Shown here piece after piece: positions 47,475 to 59,992 of a stretch of DNA of 64,000 nt. The DNA is taken from assembly GCF_029227915.1 (NCBI RefSeq), contig NC_079880.1, positions 28,143,501-28,207,500 on the forward strand. Direction: 5' to 3'. The notes below the pieces were generated by a model. It was given only the letters and a program-made list of their open reading frames with translations. It searched no databases and was not told the DNA's origin. Every line of letters begins with the position of its first letter. Positions within the stretch are counted from its first letter, which is position 1. A program made the position numbers and the translations under genes. The DNA comes from Hydractinia symbiolongicarpus (Eukaryota; Cnidaria; Hydrozoa; Anthoathecata; Hydractiniidae).

Positions 47475-49300
47475 TCGACTATACGGGCCGAGCCCGTGAT
47501 TTACGGGAAATCGCGGGTTTTCGTTTGCCGGCGATTAAACCTCTTTCATTAAGCGCCTCATCAAAAATGAAAACATTTTTGAAAACTACAAGTCTTATGC
47601 GTTTTAGTGGTGAAAAAATAATTTAAAAAATCGTTCTGGAAATGAGTTTACTCACAGGGTACTTTCTTTGTATATATTCGACTATACGGGCCAAGACCGG
47701 GATTTACGGGAAATCGAGGGTTTTCGTTTGCCGGCGATTAAACCTCTTTTATTCAGCGTCTCATCAAAAATGAAAACATTTTTGAAAACTACAAGTCTCA
47801 TGCGTTTTAGTGGTGAAAAAATAATTTAAAAAATCGTTCGGGAAATGAGTTTACTCCCTGGGTACTTTCTTTGTATACTTTTGACTATACGGGCCGAGTC
47901 CAGGATTTACAGGAAGTCGCGGGTTTTCGTTTGCCGGCGAGTAAACTTCTTTTATTCAGCGTCTCATCAAAAATAAAAACAAGTTTGAAGACTACAAGTT
48001 TCTTGCGTTTTAGTGGTTAAAAAATAATTTAAAAAATCGTTCGGGAAATGAGTTTATTCCCTGGGTACTTTCTTTGTATACTTTTGACTATACGGGCCAA
48101 GCCCGGGATTTACGGGAAATCGCGGGTTTTCGTTTGCCTGCGATTAAACTTCTTTTATTCAGCGTCTCATCAAAAATGAAAACATTTTCGAAAACTACAA
48201 GTCTTATGCGTTTTAGTGGTGAAAAAATAATTTAAAAAATCGCTGTGGAAATGAGTTTACTCACAGGGTACTTTCTTTGTATACATTCGACTATACGGGC
48301 CAAGCCTGGGATTTACGGGAAAATAGCAGGTTTTCGTTTGCCGGCGATTAAACCACTTTCATTAAGCGTCTCATCAAAAATGAAAGCATTTCTGAAAACT
48401 ACAAGTCTCATGCGTTTTAGGGGTGAAAAAATACTTTAAAAAATTGTTCGGGAAATGGGTTTACTCCTTGGGTACTTTCTTTGTATACTTTTGACTATAC
48501 GGGCCGAGTCCGCGATTTACGGGAAGTCGCGGGTTTTCGTTTGCCGGCGATTAAACTTCTTTTATTCAGCGTCTCATCAAAAATGAAAACATTTTTATAA
48601 ACTACAAGTCTCATGGGCTTTAGTGGTAAAATAATAATTTAAAAAATCGTTCGGGAAATGAGTTTACACCCTGGGTACTTTCTTTGTATACTTATGACTT
48701 TACAGGCCGAGTCCGGGATTTACGGGAAATCGCAGGTTTTCGTTTGCCGGCGATTAAACTTCTTTTATTCAGCGTCTCATCAAAAATGAAAACATTTTTA
48801 AAAACTACAAGTCTCATGGGCTTTAGTGGTAAAATAATAATTTAAAAAATCTTTCGGGAAATGAGTTTACACCCTGGGTACTTTCTTTGTATACTTATGA
48901 CTTTACAGGCCGAGTCCGGGATTTACGGGAAATCGCAGGTTTTCGTTTGCCGGCGATTAAACTTCTTTTATTCAGCGTCTCATCAAAAATGAAAACAAGT
49001 TTGAAGACTACAAGTTTCTTGCGTTTTAGTGGTTAAAAAATAATTTAAAAAATCGTTCGGGAAATGAGTTTACTCCCTGGGTACTTTCTTTGTATACTTT
49101 TGACTATACGGGCCAAGCCCGGGATTTACGGGAAATCGCGGGTTTTCGTTTGCCGGCGATTAAACTTCTTTTATTCAGCGTCTCATCAAAAATGAAAACA
49201 TTTTTGAAAACTACAAGTCTTATGCGTTTTAGTGGTGAAAAAATAATTTAAAAAATCGTTGTGGAAATGAGTTTACTCACAGGGTACTTTCTTTGTATAC
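47475..49300 (+). repeat. Third, rearranged copy of the 9/10-mer
   Basis: It starts with n (GAGCCCGTG; AAGCGCCTC is private) and r. An additional unit follows with GAGTCCAGG and ATTTACAGG, then the units with ATTTTCGAAAAC, AAAATAGCAGG and GTCCGCGATTT and two with CTTATGACTTTACAGG. Because of the extra unit, the marker at 46012 recurs 2,233 bp (11 monomers) downstream, at 48245. Downstream edge approximate. Confidence 0.8.
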
Positions 49301-51737
49301 ATTCGACTATACGGGCCAAGCCCGGGATTTACGGGAAATCGCAGGTTTTCGTTCGCCGGCGATTAAACCACTTTCATTAAGCGTCACATCAAAAATAAAA
49401 GCATTTCTGAAAACTACAAGTCTCATGCGTTTTAGGGGTGAAAAAATAATTTAAAAAATTGTTCGGGAAATGGGTTTACTCCTTGGGTACTTTCTTTGTA
49501 TACTTTTGACTATACGGGCCGAGTCCGCGATTTACGGGAAGTCGCGGGTTTTCGTTTGCAGGCGATTAAACTTCTTTTATTCAGCGTCTCATCAAAAATG
49601 AAAACATTTTTAAAACTACAAGTCTCATGGGCTTTAGTGGTAAAATAATAATTTAAAAAATCGTTCGGGAAATGAGTTTACACCCTGGGTACTTTCTTTG
49701 TATACTTATGACTTTACAGGCCGAGTCCGGGATTTACGGGAAATCGCAGGTTTTCTTTTGCCGGCGATTAAACTTCTTTTATTCAGCGTCTCATCAAAAA
49801 TGAAAACAAGTTTGAAGACTACAAGTCTCATGCGTTTTAGTGGTTAAAAAATAATTTAAAAAATCGTTCGGGAAATGAGTTTACTGCCTGGGTACTTTCT
49901 TTGTATACTTTTGACTATACGGGCCGAGTCCGGGATTTACGGGAAATCGCGGTTTTTCGTTTGCCGGCGATTAAACTTCTTTTATTCAGCGTCCCATCAA
50001 AAATAAAAAAATTTTTTGAAAACTACAAGTCTCATGCGTTTTAGTGGTGAAAAAATAATATAAAAAATCGTTCGGGAAATGAGTTTACTCCCTGGGTACT
50101 TTCTTTGTATACTTTTGACTATACGGGCCAAGCCCGGGATTTACGGGAAATGGCGGGTTTTCGTTTGCCGGCGATTAAACTTCTTTTATTCAGTCTCTCG
50201 TCAAAAAGGAAAACATTTTTGAAAACTACAAGTCTCATGCGTTTTAGTGGTGAAAATATAATTTAAAAAATCGTTGTGGAAATGAGTTTACTCACTGGGT
50301 ACTTTCTTTGTATACATTCGACTATACGGGCCAAGCCCGGGATTTACGGGAAATCGCGGGTTTTCGTTTGCCGGCGATTAAACCACTTTCATTAAGCGTC
50401 TCATCAAAAATAAAAACATTTCTGAAAACTACAAGTCTCATGCGTTTTAGTGGTGAAAAAATAATTTAAAAAATCGTTCGGGAAATGAGTTTACTCCCTG
50501 GGTACTTTCTTTGTATACATTTGACTACACGGGCCAAGCCCGTGATTTAGGGGAAATCGCTGGTTTTCGTTTGCCGGCGATTAAACCTCTTTCATTAAGC
50601 GTCTCATCAAAAATGAAAACATTTTTGAAAACTACCAGTCTCATGCGTTTTAGTGGTGAAAAAAAAATTTAAAAAATCGTTCGGGAAATGAGTTTACTCC
50701 CTGGGTACTTTCTTTGTATACATTCGACTACCCGGGCCAAGCCCGGGATTTACGGGAAGTCGCGGGTTTTCGTTTGCCGGCGATTAAACTTCTTTTATTC
50801 AGCGTCTCATCAAAAATGAAAACATTTTTAAAAACTACAAGTCTCATGGGCTTTAGTGGTAAAATAATAATTTAAAAAATCGTTCGGGAAATGAGTTTAC
50901 ACCCTGGGTACTTTTTTGTATACTTATGACTTTACAGGCCGAGTCCGGGATTTACGGGAAATCGCAGGTTTTCGTTTGCCGGCGATTAAACTTCTTTTAT
51001 TCAGCGTCTCATCAAAAATGAAAACAAGTTTGAAGACTACAAGTCTCATGCGTTTTAGTGGTTAAAAAATAATTTAAAAAATCGTTCGGGAAATGAGTTT
51101 ACTGCCTGTGTACTTTTTTTGTATACTTTTGACTATACGGGCCGAGTCCGGGATTTACGGGAAATCGCGGTTTTTCGTTTGCCGGCGATTAAACTTCTTT
51201 TATTCAGCGTCCCATCAAAAATAAAAACATTTTTGAAAACTACAAGTCTCATGCGTTTTAGTGGTGAAAAAATAATATAAAAAATCGTTTTGGAAATGAG
51301 TTTACTCCCTGGGTACTTTCTTTGTATACTTTTGACTATACGGGCCAAGCCCGGGATTTACGGGAAATGGCGGGTTTTCGTTTGCCGGCGATTAAACTTC
51401 TTTTATTCAGTGTCTCGTCAAAAATGAAAACATTTTTGAAAACTACAAGTCTCATGCGTTTTAGTGGTGAAAAAATAAATTAAAAAATCGTTGGGGAAAT
51501 GAGTTTACTCCCTGGGTACTTTCTTTGTATACTTTTGACTATGCGGGCCAAGCCCGGGATTTACGGGAAATCGCGGGTTTTCGTTTGCCGGCGATTAAAC
51601 TTCTTTTGTTCAGCGTCTCATCAAAAATGAAAACAATTTTGAAAACTACCAGTCTTATGCGTTTTAATAGTGAAAAGATAATTTAAAAAATCGTTCTGGA
51701 ATTGAGTTTACTCACAGGGTACTTTTTTTGTATACAT
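49301..51737 (+). repeat. Mixed zone III segment with zone I-like monomers
   Basis: About 12 units. Two are b-like (49911-50114 and 51129-51331: AGCGTCCC with TAATATAAAAAATC) and one is a-like (50521-50723: GACTACACGGG, ATTTAGGGG, CGCTGG). These combinations otherwise define zone I, more than 40 kb away. One b-like unit has an expanded A/T run (AAAAATAAAAAAATTTTTTG near 50,000). Confidence 0.78.
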
Positions 51738-52346
51738 TCGACTATACGGGCCAAGCCCGTGATTTACGGGAAATCGCGGGTTTTCGTTTGCCGGCGATTA
51801 AACCTCTTTCATTGAGCGTCTCATCAAAAATGAAAACATTTTTGAAAACTACAAGTCTTATGCGTTTTAGTGGTGAAAAAATAATTTAAAAAATCGTTCT
51901 GGAAATGAGTTTACTCACAGGGTACTTTCTTTGTATATATTCGACTATACGGGCCAAGACCGGGATTTACGGGAAATCGCGGGTTTTCGTTTGCCGGCGA
52001 TTAAACTTCTTTTATTCAGCGTCTCATCAAAAATGAAAACAAGTTTGAAGACTACAAGTTTCTTGCGTTTTAGTGGTTAAAAAATAATTTAAAAAATCGT
52101 TCGGGAAATGAGTTTACTCCCTGGGTACTTTCTTTGTATACTTTTGACTATACGGGCCGAGTCCGCGTCTTACGGGAAGTCGCGGTTTTTCGCTTGCCGG
52201 CGATTAAACTTCTTTTACTCAGCGTCTCATCAAAAATGAAAACAATTTTGAAAACTACCAGTCTTATGCGTTTTAATGGTGAAAAGATAATTTAAAAAAT
52301 CGTTCTGGAATTGAGTTTACTCACAGGGTACTTTTTTTGTATACAT
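51738..52346 (+). repeat. Trimer tandem duplication, copy 1 (609 bp)
   Basis: n, r and k units. The rare variants CATTGAGCGTC (51811) and TTTTTCGCTTGCC (about 52186) both recur 609 bp later. The k unit of this copy ends as a p unit (ACAATTTTG, ACCAGTC, GTTTTAATGG), which creates the join back to n. Confidence 0.88.
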
Positions 52347-52955
52347 TCGACTATACGGGCCAAGCTCGTGATTTACGGGAAATCGCGGGTTTTCGTTTGC
52401 CGGCGATTAAACCTCTTTCATTGAGCGTCTCATCAAAAATGAAAACATTTTTGAAAACTACAAGTCTTATGCGTTTTAGTGGTGAAAAAATAATTTAAAA
52501 AATCGTTCTGGAAATGAGTTTACTCACAGGGTACTTTCTTTGTATATATTCGACTATACGGGCCAAGACCGGGATTTACGGGAAATCGCGGGTTTTCGTT
52601 TGCCGGCGATTAAACTTCTTTTATTCAGCGTCTCATCAAAAATGAAAACAAGTTTGAAGACTACAAGTTTCTTGCGTTTTAGTGGTTAAAAAATAATTTA
52701 AAAAATCGTTCGGGAAATGAGTTTACTCCCTGGGTACTTTCTTTGTATACTTTTGACTATACGGGCCGAGTCCGCGTCTTACGGGAAGTCGCGGTTTTTC
52801 GCTTGCCGGCGATTAAACTTCTTTTACTCAGCGTCTCATCAAAAATGAAAACATTTTTAAAAACTACAAGTCTCATGGGCTTTAGTGGTGAAAAGATAAT
52901 TTAAAAAATCGTTCTGGAAATGAGTTTACTCACAGGGTACTTTCTTTGTATATAT
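52347..52955 (+). repeat. Trimer tandem duplication, copy 2 (609 bp)
   Basis: It repeats the n-r-k order with both rare variants (CATTGAGCGTC, TTTTTCGCTTGCC). Its k unit keeps the normal k tail (CATTTTTAAAAAC, CATGGGCTTTAG). AAGCTCGTG replaces AAGCCCGTG at its start. Confidence 0.88.
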
Positions 52956-54719
52956 TCGACTATACGGGCCAAGACCGGGATTTACGGGAAATCGAGGGTT
53001 TTCGTTTGCCGGCGATTAAACTTCTTTTATTCAGCGTCTCATCAAAAATGAAAACAAGTTTGAAGACTACAAGTTTCTTGCGTTTTAGTGGTTAAAAAAT
53101 AATTTAAAAAATCGTTCGGGAAATGAGTTTACTCCCTGGGTACTTTCTTTGTATACTTTTGACTATACGGGCCGAGTCCGGGTCTCACGGGAAGTCGCGG
53201 GTTTTCGTTTGCCGGCGATTAAACTTCTTTTACTCAGCGTTTCATCAAAAATGAAAACATTTTTAAAAACTACAATTCTCATGGGCTTTAGTGGTGAAAA
53301 GATAATTTAAAAAATCGTTTTGGAAATGAGTTTACTCACAGGGTACTTTCTTTGTATACATTCGACTAAACGGGCTAAGCCCGGGATTTACGGGAAATCG
53401 CGGGTTTTACTTTGCCGGCGATTAAACCACTTTCATTAAGCGTCTCATCAAAAATGAAAACATTTTTGAAAACTACAAGTCTCATGCGTTTTAGTGGTGA
53501 AAAAATAAATTAAAAAATCGTTGGAAAAATGAGTTTACTCCCTGGGTATTTTCTTTGTATACTTTTGACTATGCGGGCCAAGCCCGGGATTTACGGGAAA
53601 TCGCGGGTTTTCGTTTGCCGGCGATTAAACTTCTTTTATTCAGCGTCTCATCAAAAATGAAAACAATTTTGAAAACTACCAGTCTTATGCGTTTTAATGG
53701 TGAAAAGATAATTTAAAAAATCGTTCTGGAATTGAGTTTACTCACAGGGTACTTTTTTTGTATACATGCGACTATACGGGCCAAGCCCGTGATTTACGGG
53801 AAATCGCGGGTTTTTGTTTGCCGGCGATTAAACATCTTTCATTAAGCGTCTCATCAAAAATGAAAACATTTTTGAAAACTACAAGTCTTATGCGTTTTAG
53901 TGGTGAAAAAATAATTTAAAAAATCGTTCTGGAAATAAGTTTACTCACAGGGTACTTTCTTTGTATATATTCGACTATACGGGCCAAGACCGGGATTTAC
54001 GGGAAATCGAGGGTTTTCGTTTGCCGGCGATTAAACCTCTTTTATTCAGCGTCTCATCAAAAATGAAAACATTTTTGAAAACTACTAGTCTCATGCGTTT
54101 TAGTGGTGAAAAAATAATTTAAAAAATCGTTCGGGAAATGAGTTTACTCCCTGGGTACTTTCTTTGTATACTTTTGACTATACGGGCCGAGTCCAGGATT
54201 TACGGGAAGTCGCGGGTTTTCGTTTGCCGGCGATTAAACTTCTTTTATTCAGCGTCTCATCAAAAATGAAAACAAGTTTGAAGACCACAAGTTTCTTGCG
54301 TTTTAGTGTATAAAAAATAATTTAAAAAATCGTTCGGGAAATGAGTTTACTCCCTGGGTACTTTCTTTGTATACTTTTGACTATACGGGCCAAGCCCGGG
54401 ATTTACGGAAAATCGCGGGTTTTCGTTTGCCGGCGATTAAACTTCTTTTATTCAGCGTCTCATCAAAAATGAAAACATTTTTGAAAACTGCAAGTCTTAT
54501 GCGTTTTAGTGGTGAAAAAATAATTTAAAAAATCGTTGTGGAAATGAGTTTACTCACAGGGTACTTTCTTTGTATACATTCGACTATACGGGCCAAGCCC
54601 GGGATTTACGGGAAATCGCAGGTTTTCGTTTGCCGGCGATTAAACCACTTTCATTAAGCGCCTCATCAAAAATGAAAGCATTTCTGAAAACTACAAGTCT
54701 CATGCGTTTTAGGGGTGAA
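52956..54719 (+). repeat. Mixed zone III monomers
   Basis: Nine or so units: r/j, k', l' fused to m, p, n, r, a GAGTCCAGG unit, a consensus-like unit and a CCACTTTC unit. The order p, n, r, GAGTCCAGG, consensus, CCACTTTC is the order of the 7-mer at 25.6-29.8 kb, so this is a diverged relative of that HOR. Private changes include GAAGACCAC and AGTGTATAAAAAATAA near 54,280-54,320. Confidence 0.7.
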
Positions 54720-55200
54720 AAAATAATTTAAAAAATCATTCGGGAAATGGGTTTACTCCTTGGGTACTTTCTTTGTATACTTTTGACTATACGGGCCGAG
54801 TCCGCGATTACGGGAAGTCGCGGGTTTTCGTTTGCCGGCGATTAAACTTCTTTTATTCAGCGTCTCATCAAAAATGAAAACAAGTTTGAAGACTACAAGT
54901 TTCTTGCGTTTTAGAGGTTAAAAAATAATTTAAAAAATCGTTCGGGAAATGAGTTTACTCCCTGGGTACCTTCTTTGTATACTTTTGACTATACGGGCCG
55001 AGTCCGCGTCTTACGGGAAGTCGCGGTTTTTCGTTTGCCGGCGATTAAACTTCTTTTACTCAGCGTCTCATCAACAATGAAAACATTTTTAAAAACTACA
55101 AGTCTCATGGGCTTTAGTGGTGAAAAGATAATTTAAAAAATCGTTCTGGAAATGAGTTTACTCACAGGGTACTTTCTTTGTATATATTCGACTATACGGG

Positions 55201-56418
55201 CCACGACCGGGATTTACGGGAAATCGAGGGTTTTCGTTTGCCGGCGATTAAACTTCTTTTATTCAGCGTCTCATCAAAAATGAAAACAAGTTTGAAGACT
55301 ACAAGTTTCTTGCGTTTTAGTGGTTAAAAAATAATTTAAAAAATCGTTCGGGAAATGAGTTTACTCCCTGGGTACTTTCTTTGTATACTTTTGACTATAC
55401 GGGCCGAGTCCGGGTCTCACGGGAAGTCGCGGGTTTTCGTTTGCCGGCGATTAAACTTCTTTTACTCAGCGTTTCATCAAAAATGAAAACAAGTTTGAAG
55501 ACTACAAGTTTCTTGCGTTTTAGTGGTTAAAAAATAATTTAAAAAATCGTTCGGGAAATGAGTTTACTCCCTGGGTACTTTCTTTGTATACTTTTGACTA
55601 TACGGGCCGAGTCCGGGTCTCACGGGAAGTCGCGGGTTTTCGTTTGCCGGCGATTAAACTTCTTTTATTCAGCGTCTCATCAAAAATGAAAACAAGTTTG
55701 AAGACTACAAGTTTCATGGGCTTTAGTGGTGAAAAGATAATTTAAAAAATCGTTCTGGAAATGAGTTTACTCACAGGGTACTTTCTTTGTATATATTCGA
55801 CTATACGGGCCACGACCGGGATTTACGGGAAATCGAGGGTTTTCGTTTGCCGGCGATTAAACTTCTTTTATTCAGCGTCTCATCAAAAATGAAAACAAGT
55901 TTGAAGACTACAAGTTTCTTGCGTTTTAGTGGTTAAAAAATAATTTAAAAAATCGTTCGGGAAATGAGTTTACTCCCTGGGTACTTTCTTTGTATACTTT
56001 TGACTATACGGGCCGAGTCCGGGTCTCACGGGAAGTCGCGGGTTTTCGTTTGCCGGCGATTAAACTTCTTTTACTCAGCGTTTCATCAAAAATGAAAACA
56101 AGTTTGAAGACTACAAGTTTCTTGCGTTTTAGTGGTTAAAAAATAATTTAAAAAATCGTTCGGGAAATGAGTTTACTCCCTGGGTACTTTCTTTGTATAC
56201 TTTTGACTATACGGGCCGAGTCCGGGTCTCACGGGAAGTCGCGGGTTTTCGTTTGCCGGCGATTAAACTTCTTTTATTCAGCGTCTCATCAAAAATGAAA
56301 ACAAGTTTGAAGACTACAAGTTTCTTGCGTTTTAGTGGTTAAAAAATAATTTAAAAAATCGTTCGGGAAATGAGTTTACTCCCTGGGTACTTTCTTTGTA
56401 TACTTTTGACTATACGGG
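55201..56418 (+). repeat. Trimer (609 bp) inserted duplication inside the left copy
   Basis: GGCCACGACCGGG occurs at 55199 and 55808, 609 bp apart, whereas the right copy has it once (about 60472). r/j units alternate with k' units carrying GTCTCACGGG, with CAAGTTTGAAG tails spread into neighbouring units. Edges are approximate. Confidence 0.8.
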
Positions 56419-56954
56419 CCGAGTCCGGGTCTCACGGGAAGTCGCGGGTTTTCGTTTGCCGGCATTTAAACTTCTTTTACTCAGCGTTTCATCAAAAATG
56501 AAAACATTTTTAAAAACTACAAGTCTCATGGGCTTTAGTGGTGAAAAGATAATTTAAAAAATCGTTTTGGAAATGAGTTTACTCACAGGGTACTTTCTTT
56601 GTATACATTCGACTAAACGGGCCAAGCCCGGGATTTACGGGAAATCGCGGGTTTTCCTTTGCCGGCGATTAAACCACTTTCATTAAGCGTCTCATCAAAA
56701 ATGAAAACATTTCTGAAAACTACAAGTCTCCTGCGTTTTAGTGGTGAAAAAATAATTTAAAAAATCGTTCGGGAAATGAGTTTACACCCTGGGTACTTTT
56801 TTGTATACTTTTGACTATACGGGCCGAGTCCGGGATTTACGGGAAATCGCAGGTTTTCGTTTGCCGGCGATTAAACTTCTTTTATTTAGCGTCTCATCAA
56901 AAATGAAAACATTTTTGAAAACTACAAGTCTCATGCGTTTTAGTGGTGAAAAAA

Positions 56955-57777
56955 TATATTAAAAAATCGTTGGAAAAATGAGTTTACTCCCTGGGTACTT
57001 TCTTTGTATACTTTTGACTATGCGGGCCAAGCCCGGGATTTACGGGAAATCGCAGGTTTTCGTTTGCCGGCGATTAAACTTCTTTTATTTAGCGTCTCAT
57101 CAAAAATGAAAACATTTTTGAAAACTACAAGTCTCATGCGTTTTAGTGGTGAAAAAATATATTAAAAAATCGTTGGAAAAATGAGTTTACTCCCTGGGTA
57201 CCTTCTTTGTATACTTTTGACTATACGGGCCGAGTCCGCGTCTTACGGGAAGTCGCGGTTTTTCGTTTGCCGGCGATTAAACTTCTTTTACTCAGCGTCT
57301 CATCAACAATGAAAACATTTTTAAAAACTACAAGTCTCATGGGCTTTAGTGGTGAAAAGATAATTTAAAAAATCGTTCTGGAAATGAGTTTACTCACAGG
57401 GTACTTTCTTTGTATATATTCGACTATACGGGCCACGACCGGGATTTACGGGAAATCGAGGGTTTTCGTTTGCCGGCGATTAAACTTCTTTTATTCAGCG
57501 TCTCATCAAAAATGAAAACAAGTTTGAAGACTACAAGTTTCTTGCGTTTTAGTGGTTAAAAAATAATTTAAAAAATCGTTCGGGAAATGAGTTTACTCCC
57601 TGGGTACTTTCTTTGTATACTTTTGACTATACGGGCCGAGTCCGGGTCTCACGGGAAGTCGCGGGTTTTCGTTTGCCGGCGATTAAACTTCTTTTATTTA
57701 GCGTCTCATCAAAAATGAAAACATTTTTGAAAACTACAAGTCTCATGCGTTTTAGTGGTGAAAAAATATATTAAAAA
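56955..57777 (+). repeat. Four-monomer (about 812 bp) inserted block in the left copy
   Basis: The private variant AAAATATATTAAAAAATC appears near 56955, 57158 and 57766, while the right copy has a single related unit near 61615 (AAATAAATTAAAAAATC). Between these sit a k unit with ATCAACAATG and an r/j unit with CCACGACC, which otherwise belong 1.5-2 kb upstream. This accounts for the change of offset from 4,664 to 3,852 bp. Confidence 0.8.
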
Positions 57778-58974
57778 ATCGTTGGAAAAATGAGTTTACT
57801 CCCTGGGTACTTTCTTTGTATACTTTTGACTATGCGGGCCAAGCCCGGGATTTACGGGAAATCGCGGGTTTTCGTTTGCCGGCGATTAAACTTCTTTTAT
57901 TCAGCGTCTCATCAAAAATGAAAACTATTTTGAAAACTACCAGTCTTATGCGTTTTAATGGTGAAAAGATAATTTAAAAAATCGTTCTGGAATTGAGTTT
58001 ACTCACAGGGTACTTTTTTTGTATACATTCGACTATACGGGCCAAGCCCGTGATTTACGGGAAATCCCGGGTTTTCGTTTGCCGGCGATTAAACCTCTTT
58101 CATTAAGCGTCTCATCAAAAATGAAAACATTTTTGAAAACTACAAGTCTTAGCGTTTTAGTGGTGAAAAAATAATTTAAAAAATCGTTCTGGAAATGAGT
58201 TTACTCCCTGGGTACTTTCTTTGTATACTTTTGACTATACGGGCCGAGTCCGCGTCTTACGGGAAGTCGCGGTTTTTCGTTTGCCGGCGATTAAACTTCT
58301 TTTACTCAGCGTCTCATCAAAAATGAAAACATTTTTAAAAACTACAAGTCTCATGGGCTTTAGTGGTGAAAAGATAATTTAAAAAATCGTTCTGGAAATG
58401 AGTTTACTCACAGGGTACTTTCTTTGTATATATTCGACTATACGGGCCAAGACCGGGATTTACGGGAAATCGAGGGTTTTCGTTTGCCGGCGATTAAACT
58501 TCTTTTATTCAGCGTCTCATCAAAAATGAAAACAAGTTTGAAGACTACAAGTTTCTTGCGTTTTAGTGGTTAAAAAATAATTTAAAAAATCGTTCGGGAA
58601 ATGAGTTTACTCCCTGGGTACTTTCTTTGTATACTTTTGACTATACGGGCCGAGTCCGGGTCTCACGGGAAGTCGCGGGTTTTCGTTTGCCGGCGATTAA
58701 ACTTCTTTTACTCAGCGTTTCATCAAAAATGAAAACATTTTTAAAAACTACAAGTCTCATGGGCTTTAGTGGTGAAAAGATAATTTAAAAAATCGTTTTG
58801 GAAATGAGTTTACTCACAGGGTACTTTCTTTGTATACATTCGACTAAACGGGCTAAGCCCGGGATTTACGGGAAATCGCGGGTTGTCCTTTGCCGGCGAT
58901 TAAACCACTTTCATTAAGCGTCTCATCAAAAATGAAAACATTTCTGAAAACTACAAGTCTCATGCGTTTTAGTG

Positions 58975-59992
58975 GTGAAAAAATAATTTAAAAAATCGTT
59001 CGGGAAATGAGTTTACACCCTGGGTACTTTTTTGTATACTTTTGACTATACGGGCCGAGTCCAGAATTTACGGGAAATCGCAGGTTTTCGTTTGCCGGCG
59101 ATTAAACTTCTTTTATTCAGCGTCTCATCAAAAATGAAAACATTTTTGAAAACTACAAGTCTCATGCGTTTTAGTGGTGAAAAAATAAATTAAAAAATCG
59201 TTGGAAAAATGAGTTTACTCCCTGGGTACTTTCTTTGTATACTTTTGACTATGCGGGCCAAGCCCGGGATTTACGGGAAATCGCGGGTTTTCGTTTGCCG
59301 GCGATTAAACTTCTTTTATTCAGCGTCTCATCAAAAATGAAAACAATTTTGAAAACTACCAGTCTTATGCGTTTTAATGGTGAAAAGATAACTTAAAAAA
59401 TCGTTCTGGAATTGAGTTTACTCACAGGGTACTTTCTTTGTATATATTCGACTATACGGGCCAAGACCGGGATTTACGGGAAATCGAGGGTTTTCGTTTG
59501 CCGGCGATTAAACCTCTTTTATTCAGCGTCTCATCAAAAATGAAAACATTTTTGAAAACTACAAGTCTCATGCGTTTTAGTGGTGAAAAAATAATTTAAA
59601 AAATCATTCGGGAAATGGGTTTACTCCTTGGGTACTTTCTTTGTATACTTTTGACTATACGGGCCGAGTCCGCGATTACGGGAAGTCGCGGGTTTTCGTT
59701 TGCCGGCGATTAAACATCTTTCATTAAGCGTCTCATCAAAAATGAAAACATTTTTGAAAACTTTAAGTCTTATGCGTTTTAGTGGTAAAAAAATAATTTA
59801 AAAAATCGTTCTGGAAATGAGTTTACTCACAGGGTACTTTCTTTGTATATATTCGACTATACGGGCCAAGACCGGGATTTACGGGAAATCGAGGGTTTTC
59901 GTTTGCCGGCGATTAAACCTCTTTTATTCAGCGTCTCATCAAAAATGAAAACATTTTTGAAAACTACAAGTCTCATGCGTTTTAGTGGTGAA
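58975..59992 (+). repeat. Mixed monomers between the two complex copies
   Basis: m with CCGAGTCCAGAATTT (59061, seen again at 63117), p (with the private change ATAACTTAAAAAATC), r, a CCGCGATTACGG unit fused to an n tail (AACTTTAAGTC), and r. CCGCGATTACGG recurs 405 bp later at about 60076, a two-monomer step. Confidence 0.72.

Larger units (their letters stand above)
54720..58974 (+). repeat. Large complex duplication, left copy (about 4,255 bp)
   Basis: It matches 59,993-62,826 in order, but the offset changes in two steps. The offset is 5,273 bp for CCGCGATTACGG (54803) and GGGTACCTTC (54964), 4,664 bp for ACTAAACGGG (56613), and 3,852 bp for TCTTAGCG (58147) and GGTTGTCC (58881). This copy therefore holds two extra blocks of 609 bp (3 monomers) and 812 bp (4 monomers). 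Edges are approximate. Confidence 0.82.

Noticed and set aside
21882-48439. Other short plus-strand frames of 62-73 codons (for example 21882, 23281, 24685, 29380, 44185, 46012, 48245)
   Set aside because: Each is one pass through a monomer in a frame that happens to lack a stop, sharing the same residue strings as the others. Chance frames in satellite DNA.
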